From the NCBI GenBank assembly GCA_022496805.1, contig CM040097.1, forward strand, positions 22,310,072 to 22,374,071: a stretch of 64,000 bases of DNA. The letters run 5' to 3'. The position numbers were made by a program, and so were the translations under genes. Each line of letters starts with the position of its first letter. The stretch's first letter is position 1. The notes beneath the pieces are model-generated. The model was not told the origin of the DNA. It worked only from the letters and a program-made list of their open reading frames with translations, and ran no database searches. This DNA is from Pohlia nutans (taxonomy: Eukaryota > Streptophyta > Bryopsida > Bryales > Mniaceae). Below are positions 12,938 through 23,400 of the stretch, piece after piece.

Positions 12938-13118
12938 CTCCCTCTGTCTCATTGAAATCCATGGATTAGTGGGACAGGGAGGCAACACTTGTCACTACTG
13001 GGATTGGCTTCATGCACATGAGGATAATTACTCAAAAGTGTGTAAGACCGGGAATCAGGGTTTTATTTTGGGACAAAATTTCAGTGGGTATCGTGGTGTT
13101 TTAGTGGGACAGAGGGAG
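12938..13118. mobile_element. Stowaway-like MITE in FARSB intron 10
   Basis: Ends CTCCCTCTGTCTC / GGGACAGAGGGAG with TA on both sides; 181 bp. Confidence 0.85.
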
Positions 13119-13472
13119 TACTATTAATGATGAGGTCCTGACGAAAGTGTTGTTTTGTGGTGATGCGTTACATGGGGGATAGGTTACAATGTTCTCGCAG
13201 TATAGCAGTCGTCAGTTTGAAGTGGAGCCTGTGGAGGTGGTCACAGCTGATGGAAAGCCCATGCTTTGCCCAGATCTTTCACTTCGTACGTTTGAGGTGG
13301 ACGTGGGCTACATCAATCGGACTATCGGAACCTCACTGACTGCGAAAGAGGTGAGCAAATCAGACCATCATCGCATTCGTATCACTCAGGACCTTGGTTC
13401 TGAATCCTTATCCCATCACTATTCGTAGGCTTCTGGAGGGACAGTGGAGTGGTAATCTTTTGCTTGCAGTTA

Positions 13473-13689
13473 CTCCCTCTGTCCTGAAATAAAAAAGCAC
13501 CTTTGAGATTACAAATACATGATTAAATCGATTGGGCGAGCCATAGTGTCATTGGTTAATTAATGCGATGTTCAGCGCGCTTGACGACGTAAGTTCAAGC
13601 ATAATAGGCGAGTGGAATAAGCAAACGGTCGTTTTATTACGGAACAAAAAATATGTTCCTACGTGATTTTTATTTCGGAACAGAGGGAG
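13473..13689. mobile_element. Stowaway-like MITE in FARSB intron 11
   Basis: Ends CTCCCTCTGTCCTGAAATAAA / TTTATTTCGGAACAGAGGGAG with TA on both sides; 217 bp. Confidence 0.82.
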
Positions 13690-14136
13690 TAGATACTTCA
13701 ATGTATTCCTTTGCAAACGGAGGAGTAAAATGTTGCACTAATAAGATTACGAAATCTGATTTGAACTGATGTTTTGGGTAAGCATTTTGAGTACAATAAA
13801 GCTTGCAACCCAGTTGAGTAGTCTCAACGGATGCATGTGCTAGCTGTGATTCATGATGTGCATGCAAGAGTTTGTGACTATTGGGTGGGACGTGTACGGT
13901 AGCCGTGAGTTAGTAACACTGATGATTTTGCTAAATTGTTTGTGGTAGGTCGCAAAGTTGTTAAACAAGATGCAGCTGCAAACAGAGGTGCAATCTGAGT
14001 CGAGAATTCGAGTATCTGCCCCACCTACAAGGAGTGACGTTCTGCATGCTTGTGATGTTGCCGAGGTGAGCATCCTTTTCCAGATCAATTTGTTTGCATG
14101 ATGTAATTCAGCTGATTGGGAGCGGATGAGTACTGG

Positions 14137-14438
14137 GAGCCAAGTTCCATGGGTTTGTGAAGTTGCCCATGGAAGTAGGGAAGAGGACGGGAAAACTGGA
14201 ACTTGGGTTTGTCTCATACCCGGCCATGAAGTTTCATGGACTTGTTTGAGGCGAAACATGAACAAATTTGATTACTTAGGGAGAAGTTGCCATGAAGTCT
14301 TGGGCTTGAAACCCTCCATACTTCATGATAACTTTTCCACCACTTTTTACTCAAAAGCTCACTTTAAATGTGGAACTTAACCCCGCAAAGTCCCGAACTT
14401 GACTTTTAGTGAGATACTTCACCCATGGAACTAGGCTC
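14137..14438. mobile_element. Harbinger/Tourist-like MITE in the last FARSB intron
   Basis: The inverted ends are GAGCCAAGTTCCATGGGT and ACCCATGGAACTAGGCTC. Most of the length also matches 52320-52650 in the ESF2 gene. The target duplication is not clear here; in the other copy both flanks read TTA, which fits the 3-bp TWA sites of PIF/Harbinger. Confidence 0.65.
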
Positions 14439-14500
14439 TGAAGGTGCCGCACTTTGCAGGACGTTGCAATAGCATATGGTTACAACAACGTTGCAAGGAC

Positions 14501-15436
14501 CGGGCCGCGGTCACGTACTCAAGGCAAACGAAAAAGAGGCACACAAGTCTTCAAGTTGGGCTCCTTGCATGGGATGGTCGAGCCTCCCCTGACGGGCTTC
14601 AAGAATCGAAGGTTTGAGTGCCTACGTCGCCGCTCCCCCTAAACCAGACTTAAAAATTGGAGGAACCTGAAACTCAGCTAATGTTAGAGGCTCCTTGAGC
14701 TAATGTGATTATTAAGATTATTAAGAGCACCCACAGCTCTCCGCAGCATAGTCTCATGGCATGGCATGGGAAGGGAGGCTGCCGTGACAGGTAGCAGGAT
14801 GAGGGCAGAGTGAAGCAATTGTGCACATGGTAGCCTTTGTGTTTGCTATAAATTGTTGGTGTTTGGCTGGCTCTGAGCTGAAATTTGGTGGGTCACAATG
14901 GGGTAGGAATTGCTGGTGAATGCAACCAGCCCTAGTGGCCGTTTAGACTCCGAAGGAACATACAAAATACAGTTAAGGTATTCGTAAATACCAAAATCAA
15001 AACAAAAACAACACTCCACAACAACAATCCACTCCAAAACATCTCTTCAAACCTTCACACCACAACAACACTCCACTCCATAAAGACAACTTTAAATTAT
15101 TGTGGTAACTTGGTTTGAGCTTTGATATAAAACAAAATGAAGAATGCAACTTTTGTTGGTTATGGATGAGGTGTCCGATTCTCAAGGTCGGAAAAGGAAT
15201 AGTTGTAATAATGTGCAGTATTGTACTGTACATCACAGTCAAATTCAAACAACTTGCAGTATTGTAAGGTAGAGGACCCGATTTCCAACCGGGTCCAATT
15301 CCCGACCAGTGCCAGGGCGTACATTTTAGGTTGGACCTCGAAATTCTCATGTAGCCGGTATGGACATTTTAGGGGTGGACGGTTTTTGGCACCTCTACAT
15401 CTCTAACTTCAAAAATTCATTAGTAATTCAATAATA
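14501..15436. other. Intergenic DNA after the FARSB break
   Basis: No recognisable gene. The sequence after 14500 does not continue FARSB. A pair of short inverted GGACCC/GGGTCC blocks lies at about 15276-15307, and a weakly similar inverted copy of the GTAAGGTAG-GGACCC motif occurs at about 32797-32818 on the other side of the large inverted-repeat region. Confidence 0.4.
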
Positions 15437-15468
15437 AACACTGAATTAGGAATTTTTGCACTTGGCCA
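15437..15468 (+). repeat. Left 32-bp inverted repeat of the candidate transposon
   Basis: Perfect inverted match to 32642-32673. The inner half overlaps an 18-bp perfect palindrome, TGCACTTGGCCAAGTGCA (15458-15475). Confidence 0.85.
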
Positions 15469-15790
15469 AGTGCATTGTCCGATGGCCACAATGGTGCAAA
15501 ATTTGCACTTTTTGAAATTTTACCCCCCTGAAATTTTATATATTATCAATTTTAAAATAGCAACAATACATTCATTCATATCAAATTCTCCATGTATTAA
15601 ATGAAAATGAAACATAATGAGCAATATTGTTTTATTACTATCTGATAGAAAATCAAAACAAAACGCTTCATTCCATATATAAATGAAAGCACGCACTACA
15701 AAGTAAATAATATTTGCACTATCCTACTACATCAAAGGGTTCCACCTACAGTACTTTCCTAATCTGTACTACTACTCCATCTCTTGGGTC

Positions 15791-18700
15791 TCAGGAATCA
15801 CGTGAGAGGACTGAGTTTCTACCTCCTCTCCTGTTTCGTTCTCCAACTGTTGCTCCCTCATTAGTGATTAGTGCTCTAATCTCTGAAGGGGTTCCAGGAT
15901 CAGCATAATTCAATGCTCTCGTGACCATGGCTTCCGCCACCGGAGAAGGAATGCTACCCGCGTTCAAGTCACCCTCTAAAATGGAGGCGACCTGCTCATA
16001 TGTGTAGTTACCCTCTTCTCCCACACGACGATACTTCACTCCCTCAAGGTCATGGTACAATCCGTCATCTCCAAGTGTCATACGATGATCTGCCAAAGCC
16101 CATGCAAATGACAGCGTCTTAGACTCCGTACCAGTAGTCACTCCATGTGAAGGTAACACCACTGAGCTCGGTACAGCAATCACATCTGAGAACGAAGTTG
16201 CTACCTCCATAGGTTCTTCGCGTACCTCTGGAACATCACAAATACCAGACGGAGTACTTTGGAATGTAGCACCTACCCCAACAACTCCAACCGTTGGTTT
16301 TTGTGCTACAATACGCTCCTCATTCATGTCAAAATGCTCTTCGGTCTCCTAAGCCGAATCGTTCACGTCCTTCGAGGCTAATGACTCCTCTTCTACATCT
16401 GATGAATTCCCTGGATCATAAGACTCATCCTCTGAAACATCGTCTCCTTCACCAGAATCCACGAGCTCTCCTCTTCTCTCGAGTGTATCTTCGGAGTGCA
16501 AACTTTCGCCATCCTCCTCTTCATTGTCCCCGCTTTCTTCGAACTCAGATATCTCATCCTCCGAATAATCCCCCGAATCATCTTGAGAATCATCCTCTGA
16601 CTCATCTTCAGAATCATCTTCTGACTCATCCCCCTGTTCTTCTTCATCTGCCTCCTCCTCGTCTCTAGGCTGTACAACAGAGACAGAAGCACGTTCAACA
16701 CCGATCATAGGAACTGAGGTAGATGGCCCTGCTGTATCTCCAATATCATCACGGTGTATCATCTGCAGCTCTGAATCGAATACCTCCTGTAAAGTGTTGT
16801 ACACAAAACGTGTACGAGTGGATGAACTATCCAAAACAATCACTTGATCACCGACAAAACTATCTTGCACAATGTCTGCAATGGCAGTTGTGATACCCAA
16901 TGCCACTAGCCCCCACTCCTCTGGTAAATACGCCTTCACGAGCCTACACAACTCCATTGGCGATCTCTCAAATCTGTCTGCAGCCCGTAGCATTCTTTCT
17001 TCGTTCCACATGTCCAAAAAGGCCAAAGGCAAGTTCTCTGTATTCTGCCGTAGATTTGGTGTAGCGCTAGAATCCTTAGGAAATTGCATCAGGATTGCCA
17101 CATCTCCAATAGGCTGCATACGACGCTCCACTTCCCTACCATGCACCAGATCACGCACATTCGTCGGCACCGTCTCAGATTGAAATATCCATACGCCTCG
17201 TCGTGTAGTGCTCTGTGGTGGCATCACCATCAACTCCCGCATCCTCTCGTCAAAGTCTATTCCGACAGGGAACAAGAATACCGCATTCCATCGATGAACT
17301 CCTGCCATCCACTTTTGCAACAGCTCCAAAGACCTCTTGTACTCCACATCTGTCCAGGATACATCATCTCCTCCCATGCCTCCCCGCCTACAATCAAATA
17401 TCCATAGACAAGGTTCTCCTATCTCCACGACCTCCTGCCCAAAAAAGCCTCCTCTACATCGAATAGGAATTTGACCCGTGTTCTTCCCTCCTATAGCACA
17501 CGGCACTTGTACTTGCCAATCCCACCGAGCACTTGCAATGTTTGCGACTACTCTCCGATATCCTTCATATCCTCTGCCTCCCGCAACAATGTTGGAATAA
17601 TGTTGTCTAATCATTGGAAGTATAAGTTGTTCAAACTTCTTCAAGGCCTTCACAGTCTTCACCGTTGGAGCGGCCCACGCAATCTTCATAGATTTGTCGA
17701 TGTCGGAACCCAGCACTTGGAACTGACGATGCTCTTCGCCTCCAAATTTATCTACCGGAATGGCGAAGAAATCCGACAATGACTTTAGCCGCTGCTCCCC
17801 AGACTCAACCAACATCCACCGCACTGCATTTCGGACTGCTTCTCGCCTCTGAATCTGATCCACCACCCACGCTAAAGTCTGCTGTGGGGGCTTTGCGCTT
17901 GAAGCCTTGTTGAAGTAATATTTTTGTTTCAGTCGCGTTCCATCCACAACTGTTCGTGTTGCCATGCTCCAAGCAAGACGCAGGTATTGCTGCTTGGGAA
18001 CCCTAGACAAAGGTCTCAACCACAGCCGCTCCATCCTTCTTCGATCTTGACGCACGTCCACGTTGCGATCCAACGAATGCTTCTTTGCATATGTCTCCCA
18101 CTTCCTCTCATCCTCCTTGCTGTACCAAAGCAATCCTCCCTCGTAGTCCTTGCACACTTGGAGGACAGCCTGGTAGCACTCATCATCCTCATGCCAAGCA
18201 TGTCAAGTAATCTCTAGCATCCGCTTTGCCATCTTGCCCAACGGTTCGGACTTTCCCACCAGCGATACCGTCCAATGTAATGCACTTGCTGACATTGCAA
18301 TCGCCCTCGCTCTCTGAGCATCATCCGATCGAATCTCAGGATCCGGTCTACCGCATGCATCCCAAATGGCCCGTAATTTCACCATATCCTCGTACAATGT
18401 CGTGTAGAAGCGTCGCTCAAATTCCTTCGCGTTTATTCTGACCGATGCCTCAATGTACAACTGTGGATTGTTGAATACAATGAATTGTGCCTTCCGCTGC
18501 GCATATATTTTGTTAAAAGCCTTAGTGGACAAAAGTCCATTCCGCTCCTCGGTTTGTGCCTGCTTACAAGCTGCCACAATGTGCTGACCGTCCACCGGCT
18601 CCCAAATGATATGGTTCCGCAACCAATCCATCCTATGCATGTTGGGTGCAATTGGATCATCCATCATAAAGCGCAAATAAGCTGCCTCGAATTCCTGCAC

Positions 18701-20098
18701 AGCACGGTCCGCTCGAAATTTCACTTCCCTTTGCTGCCTCTGACCATCCAAACCAATTGGCTCATCTACTATGTAGGCAAGGGGTTGAAGTGTGAGACAC
18801 GTAACAAGAGGCTCATCCGGCCCGGCTAGTTGATGATACATAAGCCTCACTCGTTCGTCCAACAAACAACGATGGTTTGTCTCCACATTTTGTACTGGAC
18901 GGATGTGGTCAATTGGAGCATCAAAAACTGCATCCATTCCCCAAATACACCCAGCTCGATACTCTTCGTCTGAGGGAAATGATAGCACTTTTCCTCTTGC
19001 TGTTCCAGTTCTTGGAATATGAACACCTTCATCATCATGAGGGACCACATCAATGTCCTCGGCTTCCTCTTTGTTCCTGCGCCGACTCCTTCCAGGATGT
19101 TGTCTTCGTGGAACGCTCCTTTGTGTACCAGCTACCGGAGCTGTCGGAGCCCTTGAAACACGAGGCTGAGATAGTGTCTCCATCCGAGCAGACGTCCTCG
19201 TCTCAAGTCTCTCGGAACCCACTGTTTTTGACAAACTTGCTCTACGCTCAGCTGCCCTCAATGACTCCCCTTGGCTTACGGTTGGTAGGACCCTTCTTTT
19301 TTGCTCTACGCTTGTAGTAGAAGATGACAACCGTAGTCCTCTCGCTGAAGAAATTATCCTTTGAGCAGATACACCCCGTGTTCGTACTGGTGTAGATATA
19401 GTACGGTCGGTTGATGCTCTCGGTGGTGCTTCATCAGTCCTACTCCAAACCCTGTGGGATGCACTAGTCGTGGGTGCTGTAGGTTCCGCAGTATCCTGAA
19501 CGGGTGCCGGTGCCGGGCGCCTTCGAGACTCTTCTGCTTGCGGCGGTACCCAATTCACGTTCAAAGCTGATGCAAGAATCCTATATATTGGATCAATTTC
19601 TTCTGGTTCCTACAACGGAGAAGAATCTTTTGGATCGTGAGGCAACTCCTTTGCCAGCTCCTCATATGTTGTGTGCTCCCGAACAGCCTTCCGAACTTTT
19701 ACAACATCTTGTGGGGTAAATGCTTTGAACTTCAGCACAGATGTCTCACGTGCTATACGAAGGTTCTCAGGCATAGTGGACTAGAGCACCTTTAGAGGCT
19801 TCAATCCCCTCAATGGTGGATTAACCTCAAGCAACACCTCCGGAACAGGGGCCATCAGGAACTTCCTTTACAACCTGATCTTTGTCATTGGTTCATTCTC
19901 TGTTGTCACAGAAAATACCAAGACATCGTTTGGTGCGGTATCAATAGATAGTATCTACCCAAACACTGTACCTAACGTTGCCCAACGTCGTCCCTCTAGT
20001 ATGGCATGCTCTGTAATCCACAACATAGGTTTGAGTGAATTTTCGGCCTCAATCCACCATTCGTGCTCTTTCCACTGGTTAAGAGTCTTAATCGTCAT
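15791..20098 (-). pseudogene. ParB-like-domain protein of the candidate transposon, damaged
   Basis: From ATG 20098 to the stop at 15791 one protein can be followed; from about 19915 onward it is a single unshifted frame of about 1,375 codons broken by five stops (19868-19870, 19781-19783, 19610-19612, 18203-18205, 16349-16351). The first 180 bp needs two 1-bp shifts (near 20035 and 19915) and holds another stop at 19956-19958. Around 18410-18925 a ParB/sulfiredoxin-like pattern is visible in order: APIDHIRP, LLDERVRLMYHQL, EPVDGQHIVAAC, AQFIVFNN, ASVRINAKE. A later part contains LWIFDCRRGG, WTDVEYKRSLELLQKWM and WNAVFLFPVG, possibly a decayed methyltransferase-like fold. Then comes a strongly acidic Ser/Asp/Glu stretch (about 16480-16680) and a conserved-looking tail. 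I do not recognise the family; the ParB call is fold-pattern inference. Confidence 0.6.
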
Positions 20099-20099
20099 A

Positions 20100-21961
20100 A
20101 CTGTACAAAAAAAACAAATCAAAACACAATTACTACTTCAAGCCTTTAGATTGTGTTGAACATTGGTCAATATTGACATGCATTCAAGATTAAAAGAACA
20201 GGTGAGAAAAACATAAACACAACAAATAATGATTCAAAAAGCTAATAAACAGCTTAGGAGATTTATAGAATCCAAAAAAAATCTTACTGGAAACAACTGA
20301 ATATAATCACAATGTACAAAACATAAGAAGTGTGATTTCAAATAATATAAATTCATAGCCTTCTAGTTTGATTATATGCATTTCCTACATGCCTTTTTAA
20401 TCCCATTATTTCACATTCAAGTAAAAAAAAATTTAGTTCTCCAAATTAAAAGATATCTATTATAAAAAACTACAAGAACTTCAACAATTGAAAATAAAAA
20501 TCTTCTATTTTCCTCTAAAGTAATTTCTTTTACATTTTTATAAAACCTTCTACAATTACTATTTAATCTACTCTAGCAACAATTATCACATTCTATAATT
20601 TACTTCTTACACTAACAAAACAAGAGCCCTCTACATTCAATTGACACATAATTTATGTTCAATAGGCAAAATTTGCTACAGTTGCCACCTTTTGACAATA
20701 CATCGCCAAACTCAACTTTACAATTTACATGCCCCTAACAACTATAAACCCTAACGAATCTTTTGTTCTTCAAATTGAAAAAAATACGTCAAATTTGAGC
20801 ATTTATGCCAAAAGTTGCTGAATATAGCAGCTTGTGACTTTAATTTTAGGAATCCAACATGAAATTTGGGTGCCTCTGACTTCTAAAAGCCCTAACGATT
20901 TTATTGTCCTTCAAATTGTGGAAAAATACGTCAAATTTGAGCATTTATACAAAAAATTGCTAAATATAGCAGCTTGTTGTTTTAATTTTGGGAATCCAAC
21001 ATGCAATTTGGGTGCCCCTAAACTCTACAAGCCCTAACGATTTTGTTGTCCTTCAAATTGTGGAAAAATACGTCAAATTTGAGCATTTATACAAAAAATT
21101 GCTAAATTTAGCAGCTTGTGGCTTTAATTTTGGGAACCCAACATGAAATTTGGGTGCCCTTGACCTCTACAAGCCCTAACGATTTTTTTGTCCTTCACAT
21201 TGTAGAAAAATATGTCAAATTTGAACATTTATGCAAAAAGTTGCTAAATTTAGCAAGTTGTGACTTTAATTTTGGGAACCCAACATGAAATTTGGGTGCC
21301 CCTAACCTCTACAAGCCCTAACGATTTTTTTGTCCTTCAAATTTGGTCAAATTTGAGCATTTTTGCAAAAAGTTACTAAATTTAGCAGCTTGTGACTTTA
21401 ATTTTGGGAACCCAACATGAAATTTGGGTGCCCCTAACCTCTACAAGCCCTAACGATTTTTTTGTCCTTCAAATTTGGTCAAATTTGAGCATTTATGCAA
21501 AAAATTGCTAAATATAGCAGCTTGTGACTTTAATTTTGGGAACCCAACATGAAATTTGGATGCCCCTAACCTCTACAAGCCCTAACGATTTTTTTGTCTT
21601 TCCATTCGGGGAAATCTACATCGAATTTCAACATTTTTGACAAAATATACTAAGTTTAGCAACTTTTAACAGTCAATATAATAACCCAACATGAAATTTT
21701 GGTGCCCATAATCTCTAGGGACTCTAATGTAGAGTTTTTGTTTTAATTTGCTTTAATTTATGTGAATTTGGATGTTCGAGGTCTAAATATGCTAAATATA
21801 GCAGCTGATGTCTATATATTCAATTCAAATTCGATGTTTAAAATGTGATTGCTCATAACTACGTGCAATCAATTGTGAGATCAAATGATTCAAGGTGAAA
21901 TCTACATATAAAATAAACGTTTTTGAAAATATACAAATTTAAAAATAAAAATAAAACTTAC
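20100..21961 (-). other. Predicted leader intron of the ParB-like gene
   Basis: On the minus strand a donor (CTGCAG|GTAAGT, exon end 21962) and an acceptor (TTTTTTTTGTACAG|TTATGACG, exon start 20100) frame this stretch, placing the acceptor two bases before the ATG. The intron would contain the 7-copy tandem repeat. No coding exon lies inside. Confidence 0.55.
20700..21735. repeat. Tandem repeat, about seven copies of 132-144 bp
   Basis: Each copy contains GTCAAATTTGAGCATTTAT, TTGCTAAATTTAGCAGCTTG, CCAACATGAAATTTGGGTGC and CAAGCCCTAACGATTTTT in the same order. Repeat marks fall near 20787, 20929, 21073, 21211, 21346, 21478 and 21615. The outer copies are the most diverged. It lies in the predicted leader intron of the ParB-like gene. 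Confidence 0.85.
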
Positions 21962-22005
21962 CTGCAGTTGTTATAAGTCACGACGTTCTCTCCAATAAAT
22001 CACAC
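21962..22005 (-). other. Predicted second 5' UTR exon of the ParB-like gene
   Basis: On the minus strand it is bounded by an acceptor (AATTTTTGTAG|GTGTGA) and a donor (CTGCAG|GTAAGT). It has no in-frame start and is predicted to be non-coding. Confidence 0.45.
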
Positions 22006-22167
22006 CTACAAAAATTTAAAGAAATCAATGTTAAAATCATCTTACATATGCATTTTTTAAAAATTGATAAAAAGAACTAGGGCTATATGTCATACAATGA
22101 CTATATATTAATTCTTACAACCAAATCTAGTGTCATTTGCAAAAAAAAAGAGTGGTGAGAGAATTAC

Positions 22168-22225
22168 CTTTGAGAGGAAATATGTGAAATGTGAGGTTTT
22201 AGGTGGGAAGGTGGGCCTTATATAG
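22168..22225 (-). promoter_or_regulatory. TATA box and first leader exon of the ParB-like gene
   Basis: The minus strand reads CTATATAAGGCCCACC (TATA box 22217-22225), followed about 50 bp later by a donor site CTCTCAAAG|GTAATT (exon end 22168). The spacing suits a plant core promoter with transcription starting near 22190. Together with the downstream leader exon this gives a plausible intron-containing leader for the ORF starting at 20098. Confidence 0.55.
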
Positions 22226-22283
22226 TTAGAACTAGTAGTTCACTTTTAGAACTAGTAATTGGCTTTTAAAAAAGACATTTGAT

Positions 22284-22480
22284 CCTTTGGCGCGTCCTCC
22301 CAAAGGACGCGCTTGCCAACCCCGCGGAGCTCCGCGGGGTTGGCAAGGCTAGCCGGCCAGGCCGGGGCCGGCCGGCCTTCTGACCCGCCCCGTCCCGCCT
22401 GAGCGGCGGGCGGGCCAGGAAGCCACTGCAGAGCAGCGGCTCTGCATGAGCAGCTGCTCTGCAGCAGCCGGCGGAAAAAA
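22284..22480. repeat. GC-rich palindrome cluster between the divergent genes
   Basis: In otherwise very AT-rich DNA, three hairpin-forming blocks follow one another. GCGCGTCC...GGACGCGC lies at about 22290-22312. A 34-bp perfect palindrome is centred on GAGCTC (22313-22346; outer arm TTGCCAACCCCGCGGAG). Blocks rich in GGCCGG/CCGGCC and then CTGCAGAGCAG/CTGCTCTGCAG run to about 22470. Confidence 0.8.
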
Positions 22481-23400
22481 ATATTGTTATTATTATTATT
22501 ATTATTTTTAAATTTTTTAAATTTTTTTTTTTTAAATTTTTTGTTTTTTTAATTTTTTGTTTTTTTGTTTTTTTGTTTTAAATTTCGTACATTTTATTTT
22601 TTTGCTTTTTGTTTTTTGTTTTTTATGATTATTAATGCTAATACTATTTTATTGTTGGGAGAAAATATGTTTTTTAAATGTTTGAAATTTCTTTAAAATT
22701 AGTTTGTTTTAATTGTTTCAATAATTTAAAAAAAATTATGTTTGACATAAATTTAACATGAATTTTTAGCATTAAAAATTTATAAATTTTTATATGAATT
22801 TTCAAAATTCTTTGCTTTAGAAAACGTTTTGAATTTTTCTTTTTCTCTTTTCTTCTTTTCTCTTCTAAATTTTTTTTTCTTCTCTTCTAATTTAGTTTCT
22901 TCCTTTATATCTATTACACAAATGGTTTTCAATTTTTAAAGTTGTTTGTTTTAAAATAATTTTTGAATTTTATTTTTCTCTTGTCTTGTCTTCTCTTCTA
23001 AATGTTTTTTTTTCTGTTCTCTTCTAATTTCTTTTCTTCCTTTATATGTAGTATGCAAAGTTTCCTAAATTTTTTAAATTGTTTGTTTTAAAACATGTTT
23101 GAATTTTATTTTGTTGTTTTGTTCTCTTTTCTTCTAAATGGTTTTTTTTCTCTTGTCTTCTCTTCTATTCTCTTCTAATTTTATTTTTCTCATGTCTTCT
23201 CTCCTCTTCTGTTTTCTTCTAAATTTTTTTACTTCTCTACTGTTCTATTTTTTTTCTTCTCTTATATGTAGTACGCAAATTTTTTTGAATTTATAAAATT
23301 GTTTGTTTTAAAATATGTTTTGAATTTCTCTCTTCTTTTCTCTTTTCTTCTCTTCTAAATTTTTCTTCTTCTATTCTCTTCTAATTTTTGTTCTTCTCTT
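22481..23400. repeat. T-rich low-complexity tract
   Basis: A TTA microsatellite (about 22484-22507) leads into long T and TTTTG runs and then about 0.5 kb of TCTTCTCTTC-type pyrimidine repeats with recurring TTAAAATTGTTTGTTTTAAAA-like blocks. No gene. Confidence 0.7.

Larger units (their letters stand above)
9830..14500 (+). pseudogene. FARSB: Phe-tRNA synthetase beta subunit copy, 3'-truncated
   Basis: Cytosolic phenylalanine-tRNA ligase beta chain, which charges tRNA-Phe as an alpha2beta2 enzyme. Exons by homology and GT-AG sites: 9830-9887, 9990-10045, ~10519-10616, 10738-10867, 11447-11562, 11778-11844, 12055-12096, 12235-12276, 12478-12554, 12754-12880, 13183-13350, 13949-14065, 14460-~14500. 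Landmarks are the start [59 protein letters not shown] and DVAIAYGYNNVA. Homology stops abruptly near 14500, so roughly the last third of the protein (end of B5 and the catalytic-like core) is absent. The exon 3 acceptor reads GTGCAA where CAG is expected; an in-frame AG (10526-10527) could be used instead at a cost of three residues. Four introns carry MITEs. Likely a non-functional partial copy, although its frames are otherwise intact. Confidence 0.8.

Noticed and set aside
14460..14642. Open frame continuing FARSB exon 13 to a stop at 14642 as a genuine C-terminus
   Set aside because: Residues after NNVAR have no similarity to the family and are low-complexity basic; taken as read-on into unrelated DNA.
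15791..20098. Stop-codon readthrough or recoding in the ParB-like gene
   Set aside because: All three stop types occur, two 1-bp shifts lie at the 5' end, and the neighbouring transposase is also broken; ordinary decay explains it better.
20700..21735. Tandem array as a CRISPR array
   Set aside because: Units of 132-144 bp are repeated over their whole length with no unique spacers, in a plant nuclear context.
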